A DNA stretch of 64,000 nucleotides, taken from the NCBI RefSeq assembly GCF_000455365.1, contig NZ_HG315684.1, positions 457,611 through 521,610 of the forward strand, given 5' to 3'. Both the position numbers and the translations under genes were made by a program. The notes under the pieces were generated by a model that was not told the origin of the DNA, searched no databases, and saw only the letters and a program-made list of their open reading frames with translations. The DNA is from Halopiger djelfimassiliensis (lineage in GTDB: Archaea; Halobacteriota; Halobacteria; Halobacteriales; Natrialbaceae). The number at the start of each line of letters is the position of its first letter. The stretch's first letter is position 1. Shown one piece after another: positions 35,717-44,940 of this stretch.

Positions 35717-36328
35717 CTACGAGGTCTGGGAGTACCGCTCGACCCACTCCTGTAAGGTGATGTCCATCGTCGCCTGCGTGATCGCGTTCGACGACGCGGA
35801 GTTCGCGCTCTTTACGAGTTCGGCCTCGAGCGTCCGTTTCGGAACCTCGCCGAGGAAATGCGGGATGGCCCGCTGTACCGCCAGCGGACAGCCGACCTCG
35901 TGGGCGAGGGCGTAGCCCGAAATCGAGTGCGGGATCTCCTCGCTGACGTACGTCGGGTCGGGTTCGTCGAGCGTGTCGTCGTCGACGTGGTCCGGATACT
36001 CGTAACACTTGCCGACGTCGTGCAGGAGACACGCGGCGACGAGCGTGTCGGTATCCGGATCGGCCCCGTGGAACTGCCGCTGTTCGTGGGCCGACTCGAG
36101 GGCGATCCGCGTGACGCCGCGGACGTGCTCGACGTTCGTGACGTCGTGAATGTTCCAGGCGTAGGGGATGTCCTCGATCCGCCGCCACCCGCCGCGTTCG
36201 AGGCCGAGTACCCACGCCTCGACGACGCGCTCGCGGAGGTCGTCGCTCTCGATGTGCTCGAGTTCCGGGAAGGCCTCGCGAACTTGCGTTTCGAACGGGT
36301 GGTTCGATTCGGGGTCGGATTCGGACAT
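35717..36328 (-). CDS. HD-domain metal-dependent phosphohydrolase
   Basis: HD protein of 203 residues. Ligand pattern: H in NVEHVRGVTRIAL, HD in ACLLHDVGKCYEYP (about 101), a HSISGY histidine near 135 and FLGEVP-linked residues after it. It follows the tandem EthD gene by only 5 bases, so the two are an operon. Its 3' end meets the aldehyde dehydrogenase gene with a single base between. In catabolic clusters HD proteins of this sort are sometimes hydrolases of nucleotides or esters; the substrate is unknown. Confidence 0.82.
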   Translation of the reverse strand: MSESDPESNHPFETQVREAFPELEHIESDDLRERVVEAWVLGLERGGWRRIEDIPYAWNIHDVTNVEHVRGVTRIALESAHEQRQFHGADPDTDTLVAACLLHDVGKCYEYPDHVDDDTLDEPDPTYVSEEIPHSISGYALAHEVGCPLAVQRAIPHFLGEVPKRTLEAELVKSANSASSNAITQATMDITLQEWVERYSQTS

Positions 36329-36333
36329 CGTGA

Positions 36334-37050
36334 TCAGCGCTCGCGTTTGACGAGTCGTTCCCGGCCGATAAACCGGGGTCGGTCGTCGATCGCGAGGAAG
36401 TTATCCACGTCCTCGCGGGCCGCCTTGGCTTTGCCCCTGTCCGGGTCGTAGTCCCGGGACCCCTCGCTCCCGAGGGCGTCGTACAGTTTCTCGAGGTCGT
36501 CGAAGTAGAGTTCGGCGACGCCGTCGAACTCCGCGTTCTCGGGATCGGTCGGCACGATCGTGTTGTACTTCACGACGCCCTCGATTTCCCGCGCGATCGG
36601 GGTGTGGTTGGTCTGCCAGTAGTCGACGAACTCCTCGTGGGACATCCCGTCCTGTCGGACGAGAAACGCCGAGTGCTTGTACAGCCCCTCCGTGTCGCCG
36701 TCGACCTCGTCCTTCTGGACGATCTCCTCGCCGATGAACCGCGGCCGCTGTTCGACCGCGAGGAAGTTGTCGACGTCCTCGCGGGCTTTCGCCGCGACCT
36801 CTTTGGTCGGATCGTAATCCCGCGATCCCGGACTTCCGAGGGCATCGTGGAGATCCTCGAGGTCGTCGAAGTAGAGTTCGGCCAGCCCGTCGAACTCGGC
36901 GTGGTCCGGTTCCGTCGGCAAGACCTGCTGATAGCGAACGACGCCTTCGATGTCCTTGGCGATCGGTGTGTGGTTGGTCTGCCAGTAATCGACGAACTCC
37001 TCGTGAGACAGTCCCTCCTGACGTACCAGTAGGGCTACGTGCTTGTACAT
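36334..37050 (-). CDS. Tandem EthD-domain protein
   Basis: Protein of 238 residues made of two nearly identical EthD domains (about 1-105 and 118-225). Each begins YKH.A.LVRQ.G.SHEEFVDYWQTNHTPIA and ends NFLA...RPRFIG. EthD and related Dabb domains are small ferredoxin-like barrels, usually dimers, found with monooxygenases, ring-cleaving enzymes and aldoxime or ether degradation. Here two domains are fused, giving a built-in dimer. The start is set at the ATG at 37050 because the second repeat aligns exactly there and a TATA box lies about 26 bases before it; an ATG at 37068 is an alternative. Confidence 0.85.
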   Translation of the reverse strand: MYKHVALLVRQEGLSHEEFVDYWQTNHTPIAKDIEGVVRYQQVLPTEPDHAEFDGLAELYFDDLEDLHDALGSPGSRDYDPTKEVAAKAREDVDNFLAVEQRPRFIGEEIVQKDEVDGDTEGLYKHSAFLVRQDGMSHEEFVDYWQTNHTPIAREIEGVVKYNTIVPTDPENAEFDGVAELYFDDLEKLYDALGSEGSRDYDPDRGKAKAAREDVDNFLAIDDRPRFIGRERLVKRER

Positions 37051-37075
37051 CACGGGGAACTTTTGCATACTCTGC

Positions 37076-37082
37076 AATAAAT
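37076..37082 (-). promoter_or_regulatory. TATA box for the EthD gene
   Basis: ATTTATT on the minus strand, about 26 bases before the ATG at 37050; supports that start over 37068. Confidence 0.5.
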
Positions 37083-37332
37083 CATGAGGTCGCTCCCTCT
37101 CGATCGGTCGCCTCGAATGACAGTCACGTGATGGAATCGCACCGATAGAGCAAAGTTATCAGCCCGCAACGGTAGGGATGCATGCTCGAACTGGTGGAGT
37201 CGTTCGTCCGTCCGGACGGCGACAGTCACGACGAATCCGTCAAGCGACGGCAGGCCACTCGTGCCGCCGTCGCTCGCGCGGCTTCCGAATCGAACCACAC
37301 AGCGACCCCCTCGCCTTCACAACCACCGACCC

Positions 37333-39030
37333 ATGACGACGACAGCAGCTGACCTCGTGACGACGCTCGAGGAGCTGGACGTCGAGTACGTGTTCGGCTA
37401 TCCGGGCGGTCGGGTCATCGAACTGCTCGATCACCTGCCCGACTCCGAGGTCGAGGTCGTTCGGCCGCGCGACGAGCGCGAGGCGAGCGTGATGGCCGAA
37501 ATGCACGGTCGGCTGACGGGTGCCCCCGGCGTGCTCGCCGGACAAGGGCCGTGGGTCGGCAGTCTGGGGCTGATCGGCCAGATGGAGGCCCGGCTGTCGT
37601 CCTCGCCGATGGTCGTCCTGACGGAAGCGTCCGAACGCGGCGAGTACTCGACGCTGGCCCCCTATCAGCAGGCTCGCGGCGATTACGGCGGGTTCAGCCT
37701 GCCCGACATCCTCGACGGGGTGACCAAAGAGTGGTGGTTCCCGCGGACGCCCGTCGAGACGGTACGGTCGACGCAACTGGCGTTCAAACACGCCGTCGCC
37801 GGTCGGCCGGGACCGACGGCGGTGATCCTCGACGGCGACGCGATCACGGGCGAGATGCCCGACGACCAGACGCCGCCCGCCTGGAACGCACGCGCCCAGA
37901 CGCGAACGTGGGATGCACGGCCGACCGCCGAGGACACCGTCGCGGCCGCCGAGGCGCTCGAGGAAGCCGACCGGCCGGTGATCGTCGCGGGCAACGGCGT
38001 CCACGCCGCCAAGGCCTACGACGAACTCGCATCGGTCGCCGAGACCTACGACTGCGCCGTCGCGACCTCGTATCTCGGCAAGTCGACCTATCCGGAGACG
38101 GACGACCGCGCCGTCGGCGTCATGGGGTCGTTCGGCCACGAGGGCGCGAATCGTGTCGTCAGCGAAGCCGACGCGTTGCTCGTCGTCGGCTGTCGGCTGA
38201 ACCCGATGGATACCAACTGGCAGGCCCCGGAGTTCATCCGGCCCGACGAGCAGACGATCGTTCACGCGGACATCGACACGCGCAACGCCGGCTGGGTCTA
38301 TCCCGCGGACGTGGGACTCATCGGCGACGCGAAAGAGAGTCTCGCAGCGCTCGCCGACGCCGGCGGCGGGACAAACGGCTGGGCGCTCGAGCGGGCTCGG
38401 CAGGCCCGGGAGTGGTTCAGCGCTCCCGAATGCGACGACGATTCCGCGCCGATCAAACCACAGCGTGCGGTCAAAGAGATCGAGGCGGTCGTCGACGAGG
38501 AGACGATCGTCACGGCCGACTCCGGAAACAACCGGTTCTGGCTGCTGTACTACCTCCAGACGCCGGCGGTCCGCACCTACTTCGGCAGCGGCGGCGTCGG
38601 CGGGATGGGCTGGGCGAACCCGGCCGCGGTCTCGGCCGCGTTGACCACCGACAAGGACGTCGTCGCGGTCGCCGGGGACGGCGGCTTCTCGATGACGATG
38701 AACAGCGTCGAGACGGCCGTCGAGTACGGCGTCGCCCCGACGTTCGTCGTCCTGAACGACACCAGCCTCGGGATGGTCCGGCAGATGCAACGCGAGGACG
38801 GCGACATCGCCGGCGTCGAGTTCCACGACACCGACTTCGTGAAAGCCGCCGAGGCGTTCGGCGCGGTCGGCCGGCGCGTGACCGACCCAGCCGACCTCGT
38901 CGACGCGCTCGAGGCCGGCAAAGCGGCCGACACACCATACGTCCTCGACGTTCGCATCGACCGCGAGGAGGACATGGCCGACACGCTGGCGTCCTCGTTC
39001 TACGAATCGGTCGGCGGACTCCACGAGTAG
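37333..39030 (+). CDS. Thiamine-diphosphate-binding enzyme, acetolactate synthase large-subunit-like
   Basis: ThDP enzyme of 565 residues with the three usual domains. The N-terminal Pyr domain has the catalytic glutamate in RDEREASVMAEMHGRLTG (about 52). A central Rossmann-type domain follows, then the PP domain with the metal/ThDP motif GDGGFSMTMNSVETAVEYG..VVLNDTSLG (about 456-484). These match acetolactate synthase, benzoylformate decarboxylase and glyoxylate carboligase relatives. No acetolactate small subunit is next door, so a 2-oxoacid decarboxylase or carboligase role in the local catabolic cluster is more likely than branched-chain synthesis. Start ATG at 37333. Confidence 0.9.
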   Translation: MTTTAADLVTTLEELDVEYVFGYPGGRVIELLDHLPDSEVEVVRPRDEREASVMAEMHGRLTGAPGVLAGQGPWVGSLGLIGQMEARLSSSPMVVLTEASERGEYSTLAPYQQARGDYGGFSLPDILDGVTKEWWFPRTPVETVRSTQLAFKHAVAGRPGPTAVILDGDAITGEMPDDQTPPAWNARAQTRTWDARPTAEDTVAAAEALEEADRPVIVAGNGVHAAKAYDELASVAETYDCAVATSYLGKSTYPETDDRAVGVMGSFGHEGANRVVSEADALLVVGCRLNPMDTNWQAPEFIRPDEQTIVHADIDTRNAGWVYPADVGLIGDAKESLAALADAGGGTNGWALERARQAREWFSAPECDDDSAPIKPQRAVKEIEAVVDEETIVTADSGNNRFWLLYYLQTPAVRTYFGSGGVGGMGWANPAAVSAALTTDKDVVAVAGDGGFSMTMNSVETAVEYGVAPTFVVLNDTSLGMVRQMQREDGDIAGVEFHDTDFVKAAEAFGAVGRRVTDPADLVDALEAGKAADTPYVLDVRIDREEDMADTLASSFYESVGGLHE

Positions 39031-39099
39031 TATCGATGGAACGATACCGAACGAACATGAAACACAGGATGCGACGAACCGACGACACGGGATCCATAC

Positions 39100-40068
39100 A
39101 TGAACGACACTGATGCGACCGTACTGGTAACGGGCGGAACCGGATTCATCGGTTCCTACGTGGTACAGGACTTGGTCGAACACGGCCACGACGTCGTGGC
39201 CTACGACCTCTCGACGGACACGGAGATCCTCGAGAAACTCGGCGTCGCCGACGAGGTGACGGTCCGGCGGGGCGACGTCTCGGAGCCGACCGACGTCATC
39301 CGTGCGGTCAGGGAGACGGGGACGACTCACATCATCCACCTGGCCGCGCTGTTGACGACGACCGCACGCGAGAACCCCCGCGCCGCGGCCGACGTGAACA
39401 TCATGGGAACGAACAACGTCTTCGAGGCGGCTCGAACGCTCGACGATCAGGTCGAGCGCGTCGCGTGGGCGTCCTCGGCTGCGGCGTACGCGCCGCCGGA
39501 ACACTACGACGACGAGTGGATCGACGAGACGGAACTCGTCTATCCCGACACGCTCTACGGCGCGACCAAGGAGTACAACGAACACCAGGCGCGGGTCTAT
39601 CACGAGGACTACGGACTCGACCACGTCGCGCTCCGGCCGACCGTCGCCTACGGTCCCTACCGCGAGACCGGCGGCTCGGCTTTCCTGGCGAACATCATCG
39701 AAAAGCCCGCCCTCGGCGAGTCCTACAGCGTCGAGTACGGCGACCAGTACGTCGACTGGCAACACGTCGAGGACATCGCTCAGGCGTTCCGGAAGGCGGC
39801 GTTTACGCCCGAGTCGGAGCTGAGCCAGCGCGTCTACAACGTTCGCGGCGTGCTCGCAACCGTCCGTGAAGCCGCCGAAGCCGTCGAATCCGTTATGCCG
39901 GAAGCCGATATCGACGTCTCCGACGACGGCGAACTCCCCTGGACCCAGAACCTCGACATGACGAAGGCCCAGGCGGATCTCGGCTACGACCCCGAGTACG
40001 ACCTCGAGTCCGGGTTCCGGAAGTACATCAACGTCCTGCGCGAGGAGAACGGTCTCGAGCCGATCTAG
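39100..40068 (+). CDS. NAD-dependent epimerase/dehydratase family protein
   Basis: Extended SDR protein of 322 residues. The Rossmann motif GGTGFIGSYV is at about 12-21. The catalytic site has serine in WASSAAAY and YGATK in LYGATKEYNEH (about 158). It resembles UDP-glucose 4-epimerase-like proteins but, within a catabolic cluster, could equally reduce or dehydrate a small hydroxyacid or lactone. It follows the ThDP enzyme by 69 bases in the same direction. Confidence 0.88.
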   Translation: MNDTDATVLVTGGTGFIGSYVVQDLVEHGHDVVAYDLSTDTEILEKLGVADEVTVRRGDVSEPTDVIRAVRETGTTHIIHLAALLTTTARENPRAAADVNIMGTNNVFEAARTLDDQVERVAWASSAAAYAPPEHYDDEWIDETELVYPDTLYGATKEYNEHQARVYHEDYGLDHVALRPTVAYGPYRETGGSAFLANIIEKPALGESYSVEYGDQYVDWQHVEDIAQAFRKAAFTPESELSQRVYNVRGVLATVREAAEAVESVMPEADIDVSDDGELPWTQNLDMTKAQADLGYDPEYDLESGFRKYINVLREENGLEPI

Positions 40069-40143
40069 GTCGTCCCCGCTCGGTCGACGCGGGGTCGGAA
40101 GCGGTACAATTTATGTAGTTCGCTTCGGTTGGTTTACCTGTCC

Positions 40144-41418
40144 ATGACATTCTACGAGCGGCGCTTCATGGAGGGAACGCGTGGCACCCAGGCCGTCGAC
40201 TGGGAACAGCGGATCGATACCCGGCGGCTTCGCAAAGAGCGCAAGGAGAAAGCGCTCGAGCGTCTCCGGGAGACGGATCTCGGGGCGATGTTGTTGGTAT
40301 CCGATCCGAACATCCGCTATGTCACCGGGCTGGCGATGACCGGCGGCAGCGGCGCGGATCACTACACGCTCCTGACCGAAAACGGCGACGTCGTTCACTG
40401 GGACACGGCAGATCACGCGAGCAACCAGCGGTTCAACTGTCCCTGGCTGCACGACGTCCGGTACGCCTGCCCGGGTCTCGGAAACGTGCCGCGAGCCTCC
40501 GGCAGCGCGTCTGCGCGGCAGTTCCTGCTCTCGAAGATGGCCGAAACCGTCACCGAGGCCATGGCGGAGTACGGCGTCGACGACGACCCGCTCGGCATCG
40601 ACATCGGCAACCGGGGACTCGTCGCGGCCTTCGAGGACCGCAACGTCGAGGTCGACGTCCCGACGGCGCAGGCGGTCATGGAGGACGCCCGCAAGACCAA
40701 AACCGAAGACGAAATCGAGTGTCTCCGCATGGTCGCGGCGATCTGCGAGGCCGGGTTCCAGACGATCAAAGAGACCGCCAAACCCGGGATGCGGGAAACC
40801 GAGGTGTGGGGTGAGGCCGTCAACGAACTGTGGCGCCACGGCGCGTTCGTCGGCGGCGGCTACGTCACGTCCGGCCCGAACACGTGGCCGAAACACCAGG
40901 CCAACACTACCGACCGGGCGATCCGGCCCGGCGACCTCGTCTACGCCGACTTCTACAACATCGGCTATCTGGGCTACCGGTCGTGTTACTACCGAACCTT
41001 CTCGATGGGCGAGCCGACTCAGGCCCAGCGGGACGCCTACGAGAAGGCCCGCGACGACCTCTACGACGTCCTCGAGCGGATCGAGCCGGGGGCCACGACC
41101 GACGAGATCTGTCGGGGCTTTCCCGACGAGGACGGCGAACACATGGACTGGTACGACGCCGACGAGTTCTGGCAGATGACGACCAACCACTGGGCACACG
41201 GCCTCGGCCTCCAGTTGTACGAAGTGCCGTTGATCTGGCGCGGTCTCTCGCCGGACCACCCGATCGAGATCGAGGAGGGGATGACCATGGCCGTCGAGAC
41301 GATGCAACCGGCCGACAGACAGGGCGTTCGCGTCGAGGAGATGGTCGTCGTCCGCGAGAACGGCGTCGAAGTCCTGAGCCAGTGGCCCGTCGACGAGATC
41401 ACCGTCATCGATCACTGA
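40144..41418 (+). CDS. M24-family metallohydrolase (Xaa-Pro peptidase/creatinase-like)
   Basis: Protein of 424 residues, start ATG at 40144, with a TATA-like box (ATTTATG) near 40109. It has the creatinase N-domain (RDTDLGAMLLVSDPNIRYVTGL-like opening) and the pita-bread catalytic domain. DIRPGDLVYADFYN supplies Asp, WAHGLGLQ the His, and MAVETMQP and VRVEEMVVV the Glu ligands. The family hydrolyses X-Pro peptides, creatine and similar amides, or in some members dimethylsulfoniopropionate-like substrates. Here it belongs to the unknown 32-42 kb catabolic cluster. Confidence 0.88.
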   Translation: MTFYERRFMEGTRGTQAVDWEQRIDTRRLRKERKEKALERLRETDLGAMLLVSDPNIRYVTGLAMTGGSGADHYTLLTENGDVVHWDTADHASNQRFNCPWLHDVRYACPGLGNVPRASGSASARQFLLSKMAETVTEAMAEYGVDDDPLGIDIGNRGLVAAFEDRNVEVDVPTAQAVMEDARKTKTEDEIECLRMVAAICEAGFQTIKETAKPGMRETEVWGEAVNELWRHGAFVGGGYVTSGPNTWPKHQANTTDRAIRPGDLVYADFYNIGYLGYRSCYYRTFSMGEPTQAQRDAYEKARDDLYDVLERIEPGATTDEICRGFPDEDGEHMDWYDADEFWQMTTNHWAHGLGLQLYEVPLIWRGLSPDHPIEIEEGMTMAVETMQPADRQGVRVEEMVVVRENGVEVLSQWPVDEITVIDH

Positions 41419-41548
41419 CCGCTCGAGAGTTGCCGATTCGGGCCGTCCGTTCTCAGTACTCGAGACCCGTCGGACCCTGCCGACTCGCGGGGGCGTACGG
41501 ATCGCTGGTTCGCCAACTGTTAAGGTGGATGTCCTGTATGTGTACGGT

Positions 41549-42556
41549 ATGCAACTCGGGACCGGTCTGTTTACCGCCCAGCGACGGCCGGGCGACGACC
41601 GCGAGGCGAGCGAACTGTACGACGAACTGCTGTCGCTGACCCGCGAGATCGAGGCCGCCGGCCTCGACAGCGCGTGGGTCTCCGAACACCACTTCGCCGA
41701 GGACGACTACCTCTCGGGGACGATGCCGACGCTCGGCGCGATGGCCGCCGAAACCGAGCGTCTCGAGATCGGCAGTTGCGTCGCACTCGGACCGCTGTAC
41801 GACCCCATCAGGCTCGCGGAAGACGCCGCCACCGTCGATCTGCTCGCCGACGGACGGCTCACCCTCGGACTCGCGATCGGCTCGAACCCGCGGGAGTTCG
41901 ATGCGTTCGGCGTCCCGCAGGACCAGCGGGCCGACCGACTCGCGGACCTCGTCCCCTTCCTCCGGGGGGCCTGGAGCGAGGGCACCCTCGGCTACGAGTC
42001 CGCGTTTCACGACGTGCCGGACGACGTCACCGTCACGCCCAAACCCGACGACGGCACCGTTCCGATCATGCTGGGCGGCGGCGCCAAGCCGGCCGTCCGG
42101 CGGGCGGCCCGAACCGCCGACGCGTGGTGTGCCCCGTCTTCGCTTTCGGTCGAGGGCGTCCGAAAGCGCGTCGAGGACATCCGGAACGTCCGCGAGTCGG
42201 ACGGACTCGACGACGACTTCACGATCTACGTCCTCCAGCACGGGTGGGTCGGCGACTCCCGCGAGGCGGCCTGGGCGACGATGCGCGACGGCTACTTCTA
42301 CATTCAGCGGCGCTACGAGGAGATCTTCTCCGGCGAACCCGTCGACGAACTCGACGACGAACGGAAACGGGAGCTGAAAGAGCAGGCCGTCTTCGGGACG
42401 CCGTCACAGGTCGTCGACGAACTCGAGACCTACCGGGAGGCGCTGGGCGACGACGTCCACTTCATCCTGCGGACCTACCACCCCGGCGTCGGGACCGAAG
42501 AGATGATCGACTGCGTCCACCGCCTCGGCGACGAGGTAGCCCCCGAACTCCGATAG
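41549..42556 (+). CDS. LLM-class flavin-dependent oxidoreductase
   Basis: Luciferase-like monooxygenase-superfamily protein of 335 residues, starting MQLGTGLFTAQRR at 41549. The TIM-barrel wording (AWVSEHHFAEDDYLSGTMP, LTLGLAIGSNPREFDAFGV, PIMLGGGAKPAVRRAAR) is typical, and the EHHF motif is the substrate/flavin pocket signature. Such enzymes use reduced FMN or F420 to oxidise alkanals, amines, sulfonates or to desaturate substrates. It is the last cluster gene, 130 bases after the M24 gene. Confidence 0.9.
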   Translation: MQLGTGLFTAQRRPGDDREASELYDELLSLTREIEAAGLDSAWVSEHHFAEDDYLSGTMPTLGAMAAETERLEIGSCVALGPLYDPIRLAEDAATVDLLADGRLTLGLAIGSNPREFDAFGVPQDQRADRLADLVPFLRGAWSEGTLGYESAFHDVPDDVTVTPKPDDGTVPIMLGGGAKPAVRRAARTADAWCAPSSLSVEGVRKRVEDIRNVRESDGLDDDFTIYVLQHGWVGDSREAAWATMRDGYFYIQRRYEEIFSGEPVDELDDERKRELKEQAVFGTPSQVVDELETYREALGDDVHFILRTYHPGVGTEEMIDCVHRLGDEVAPELR

Positions 42557-42713
42557 GCACCCGGATCGCGTTCTTCGCGGCCGGCCTCACGATGCGGGCA
42601 CGACGAGGACGGATCGAGTCGATCCCGCAGATGCCGCGATCGCCGCCCGGGTGCGGCCAGTACTGCTGCTACCCTGCTAGTTTATTACAGGAGCGACTGA
42701 ATACCGGAACGGA

Positions 42714-42926
42714 ATGGCGACTGCAAACCAGCGATCTAGCCCCGACGCCGAGCGGGTCGTACAGCTTTCGACTCGCGTCCGTTTCTCGGGGAGCACGACC
42801 TGCGAGGCGTGTGGCTGCCGGATCTCGTCTCGAACGCGGTACAAGTGTGCGACCGTCCGGACGACCGCCGGTCGGTTCGCGGAGTTTTCCTTCTGCGACG
42901 AACGCTGTTTTGCGACACTGTTCTGA
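42714..42926 (+). CDS. Small zinc-finger (TRASH-like) protein
   Basis: Protein of 70 residues with a cysteine cluster: CEACGC (about 30-35), a later C in YKCATVR and FCDERC (about 60-65). The order and the small size resemble TRASH/FCS-type metal-binding domains. Basic N-terminus. It stands alone between the flavoprotein and the broken lpdA gene. Function unknown. Confidence 0.7.
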   Translation: MATANQRSSPDAERVVQLSTRVRFSGSTTCEACGCRISSRTRYKCATVRTTAGRFAEFSFCDERCFATLF

Positions 42927-43014
42927 GCCGCCTCGGGGGACGATCCGTTCGGATCGTCCCTCGAGCAGTCGCGACTGGCGGGTTCCAGTCGGGAAGCGAC
43001 GGCGACCGCCCGGG

Positions 43015-43415
43015 TTAGCGTGTGAATCGCGCGGCCGAGGCGTTCTCTGTGGCCTCCATGACCGCTTCGGCGAACGTCGGATGCGTACGGAACGTCGCCG
43101 CGAGGTCCTCGTACCGAGTGCCGATCTCGAGTGTGAGTAACCGCCGCGACGAGTTCGGCGGCATCCGGACCGACGATTTGGGCACCGCGTACGATCCCGA
43201 CCGCCTCGGCTTTGGTCTCGGTCAAACCGACGGTACCGCTCTCGGATGCAGTAAATTTGACGGAATGCACCGCGGTTGAGACGGGTGCCGCCGTCGGCGT
43301 CCGTCTCGACGAGCGTGACGTCGAGACCGAGTTGTCCCGCGCGGATGGCGGCGACGTCGCCGCCCGGGCCGGCACCGATAACCAGGACGTCCGTGCGCCG
43401 GGTACCGTCTCAAAC
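43015..43415 (-). pseudogene. lpdA: Deleted and frameshifted dihydrolipoyl dehydrogenase (E3) gene
   Basis: Three pieces of one E3 protein lie in order on the minus strand. First, [39 protein letters not shown]: the N-terminal FAD-binding site (about 43275-43390). Second, in another frame, [21 protein letters not shown] and [16 protein letters not shown] (about 43140-43270): interface-domain text. Third, in a further frame, [30 protein letters not shown], the C-terminal His-Glu pair region, ending in TAA at 43015. The middle of about 330 residues, including the redox disulfide, is gone, and an in-frame TGA follows the possible start. It sits where the E3 gene normally ends a 2-oxoacid dehydrogenase operon. 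Confidence 0.85.
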
Positions 43416-43420
43416 GCCCA

Positions 43421-44938
43421 TCATTCTACCAGCAGGAGTGTCGGGGTTTCGAGGTACTCCGTGACCTCGTTCACGAATCGCGCGCCGTCGGCACCGTCGA
43501 TGAGCCGGTGATCGAAGCTCAACGAGACCGGAAGGACGTGTCTGCTCTCGATCGCGTCCTCGCCGTTCTCGTCGGTGACGACGCGGGGTTTCTTGGTGAT
43601 CTCGCCGAGCGCCAGGATGGCCACCTCGGGCTGGTTGATGATCGGCGTCGCGTACTCGCCGCCGATTCCGCCGACGTTGGAGATCGTGAACGTCGACCCC
43701 TGTAACTCCGCGGGATCGATCGTCCGTTCGCGGGCGCGCTCGGCCAAGTCGCTCACCTCCGCGGCGAGTTCGAGCAGCCCCTTTCGATCGACGCCCTCGA
43801 CCACGGGCACCATCAGCCCGGCGTCGGTCGCGGTCGCAACGCCGATGTCGTAGTAGTGTTTCGTGACGATCTCGTCGGATTCCTCGTCGAGCGAGGCGTT
43901 GACGATCGGATACTCCTCGAGCGCCGCCACGCACGCCTTCATTACGAACGGCATGTACGTGAGCGCCCCGTCGCGGTCGTCGACGTGTGCCTCGAGTTCG
44001 GCCCGCGTCTCGACGAGTTCGGTCACGTCGATCTCGTCGTGATGGGTGACGTGTGGTGCGGTGGCCTTCGAGTCGACCATCGCCTCGCCGATGGTGCGAC
44101 GAACGCCGCGGTAGGGTTCCCGCGTCTCGGGCCGGTCCTCGCCGACGCCGGCCGGACCGGTATCGGCGGTCGGGGTCTCGCAATCCGTCGTCCGGACCGT
44201 CCGCTGGCTGTCGGCGTACTCGCGGACGTCTTCGGTCGTGACGACCCCGTGACCGTCCCGGTTCTCGGACGCCGGCACGTCGTCGATGTCGACGCCGGCC
44301 GCCGCGGCGACGCGCCGCGTCGCGGGGGTCGCCAGCGTCGTCTCGCGTCCGGCGGCCGCCGGGCGCTCCGCGCTTCCGGAAGCGCTTGTGGCCGCGACCC
44401 GCTGGGCGGCCTCGGTCTGGCCTGCGGTCCCAGTATCGGTCACCGCCGCGCGTTCCTCGGCCGTCCCGTCTTCGCTCGCGTACGCTCGAACGTCGGTCTC
44501 GGTCACCCGACCCGACGATACGGCGGCGGAAACGTCGTCGATATCGACGCCGAGCTCGCGCGCCAGCCGGCGAACGCTCGGTGGTGCGAAGACGCGACCG
44601 TCGGGTGTTTCGGCCTCGTCGGGCGCTCGAGCGTCGGTACCGTCCTCGTCGGGTTCGGGCTCGCGTTCCGTCTGGGAATCGGCTTCCTCGCGAGCGTCTC
44701 CGTCGACGGCGAACACGACGATGACGTCGCCGACGGGGACGACCTCGCCCTCGTCGGCACACAGCTTCGATACCGTCCCGTCGACCGGCGACGGCACCTC
44801 GACGAGGGCCTTGTCGGTTTCGACCTCGGCGATCGGTTGCTCCTCCCGGACCGAATCGCCTTCGGCGACGAGCCAGCTAACGAGTTCGCCTTCGGCGACG
44901 CCTTCACCGACGTCGGGAAGTTCGAATTCGCGCCCCAT
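43421..44938 (-). CDS. 2-oxoacid dehydrogenase E2 (dihydrolipoamide acyltransferase) with two E3-binding domains
   Basis: Acyltransferase core of a 2-oxoacid dehydrogenase complex, 505 residues. Lipoyl domain at 1-80 with the lipoylated lysine in VETDKALVEV (about 43). There are two peripheral-subunit-binding domains: FAPPSVRRLARELGVDIDDV (about 117-153) and LATPATRRVAAAAGVDIDDV (about 202-241); most E2 proteins have one. The catalytic domain (about 275-505) has the active-site DHRLIDGAD motif near 478. Pro/Ala/Glu-rich linkers join the domains. Third gene of the operon, immediately before the broken lpdA. The duplicated binding domain remains although the local E3 partner is lost. Confidence 0.93.
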   Translation of the reverse strand: MGREFELPDVGEGVAEGELVSWLVAEGDSVREEQPIAEVETDKALVEVPSPVDGTVSKLCADEGEVVPVGDVIVVFAVDGDAREEADSQTEREPEPDEDGTDARAPDEAETPDGRVFAPPSVRRLARELGVDIDDVSAAVSSGRVTETDVRAYASEDGTAEERAAVTDTGTAGQTEAAQRVAATSASGSAERPAAAGRETTLATPATRRVAAAAGVDIDDVPASENRDGHGVVTTEDVREYADSQRTVRTTDCETPTADTGPAGVGEDRPETREPYRGVRRTIGEAMVDSKATAPHVTHHDEIDVTELVETRAELEAHVDDRDGALTYMPFVMKACVAALEEYPIVNASLDEESDEIVTKHYYDIGVATATDAGLMVPVVEGVDRKGLLELAAEVSDLAERARERTIDPAELQGSTFTISNVGGIGGEYATPIINQPEVAILALGEITKKPRVVTDENGEDAIESRHVLPVSLSFDHRLIDGADGARFVNEVTEYLETPTLLLVE

Positions 44939-44940
44939 CG

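Noticed and set aside
37182-37352. A 56-codon ORF that overlaps the start of the ThDP enzyme gene
   Set aside because: It overlaps the strong start at 37333, and its tail is low-complexity; no support beyond an ATG.
37240-39765. An 841-codon open frame antisense to the ThDP enzyme and epimerase genes
   Set aside because: A shadow frame spanning two real genes; no motifs.
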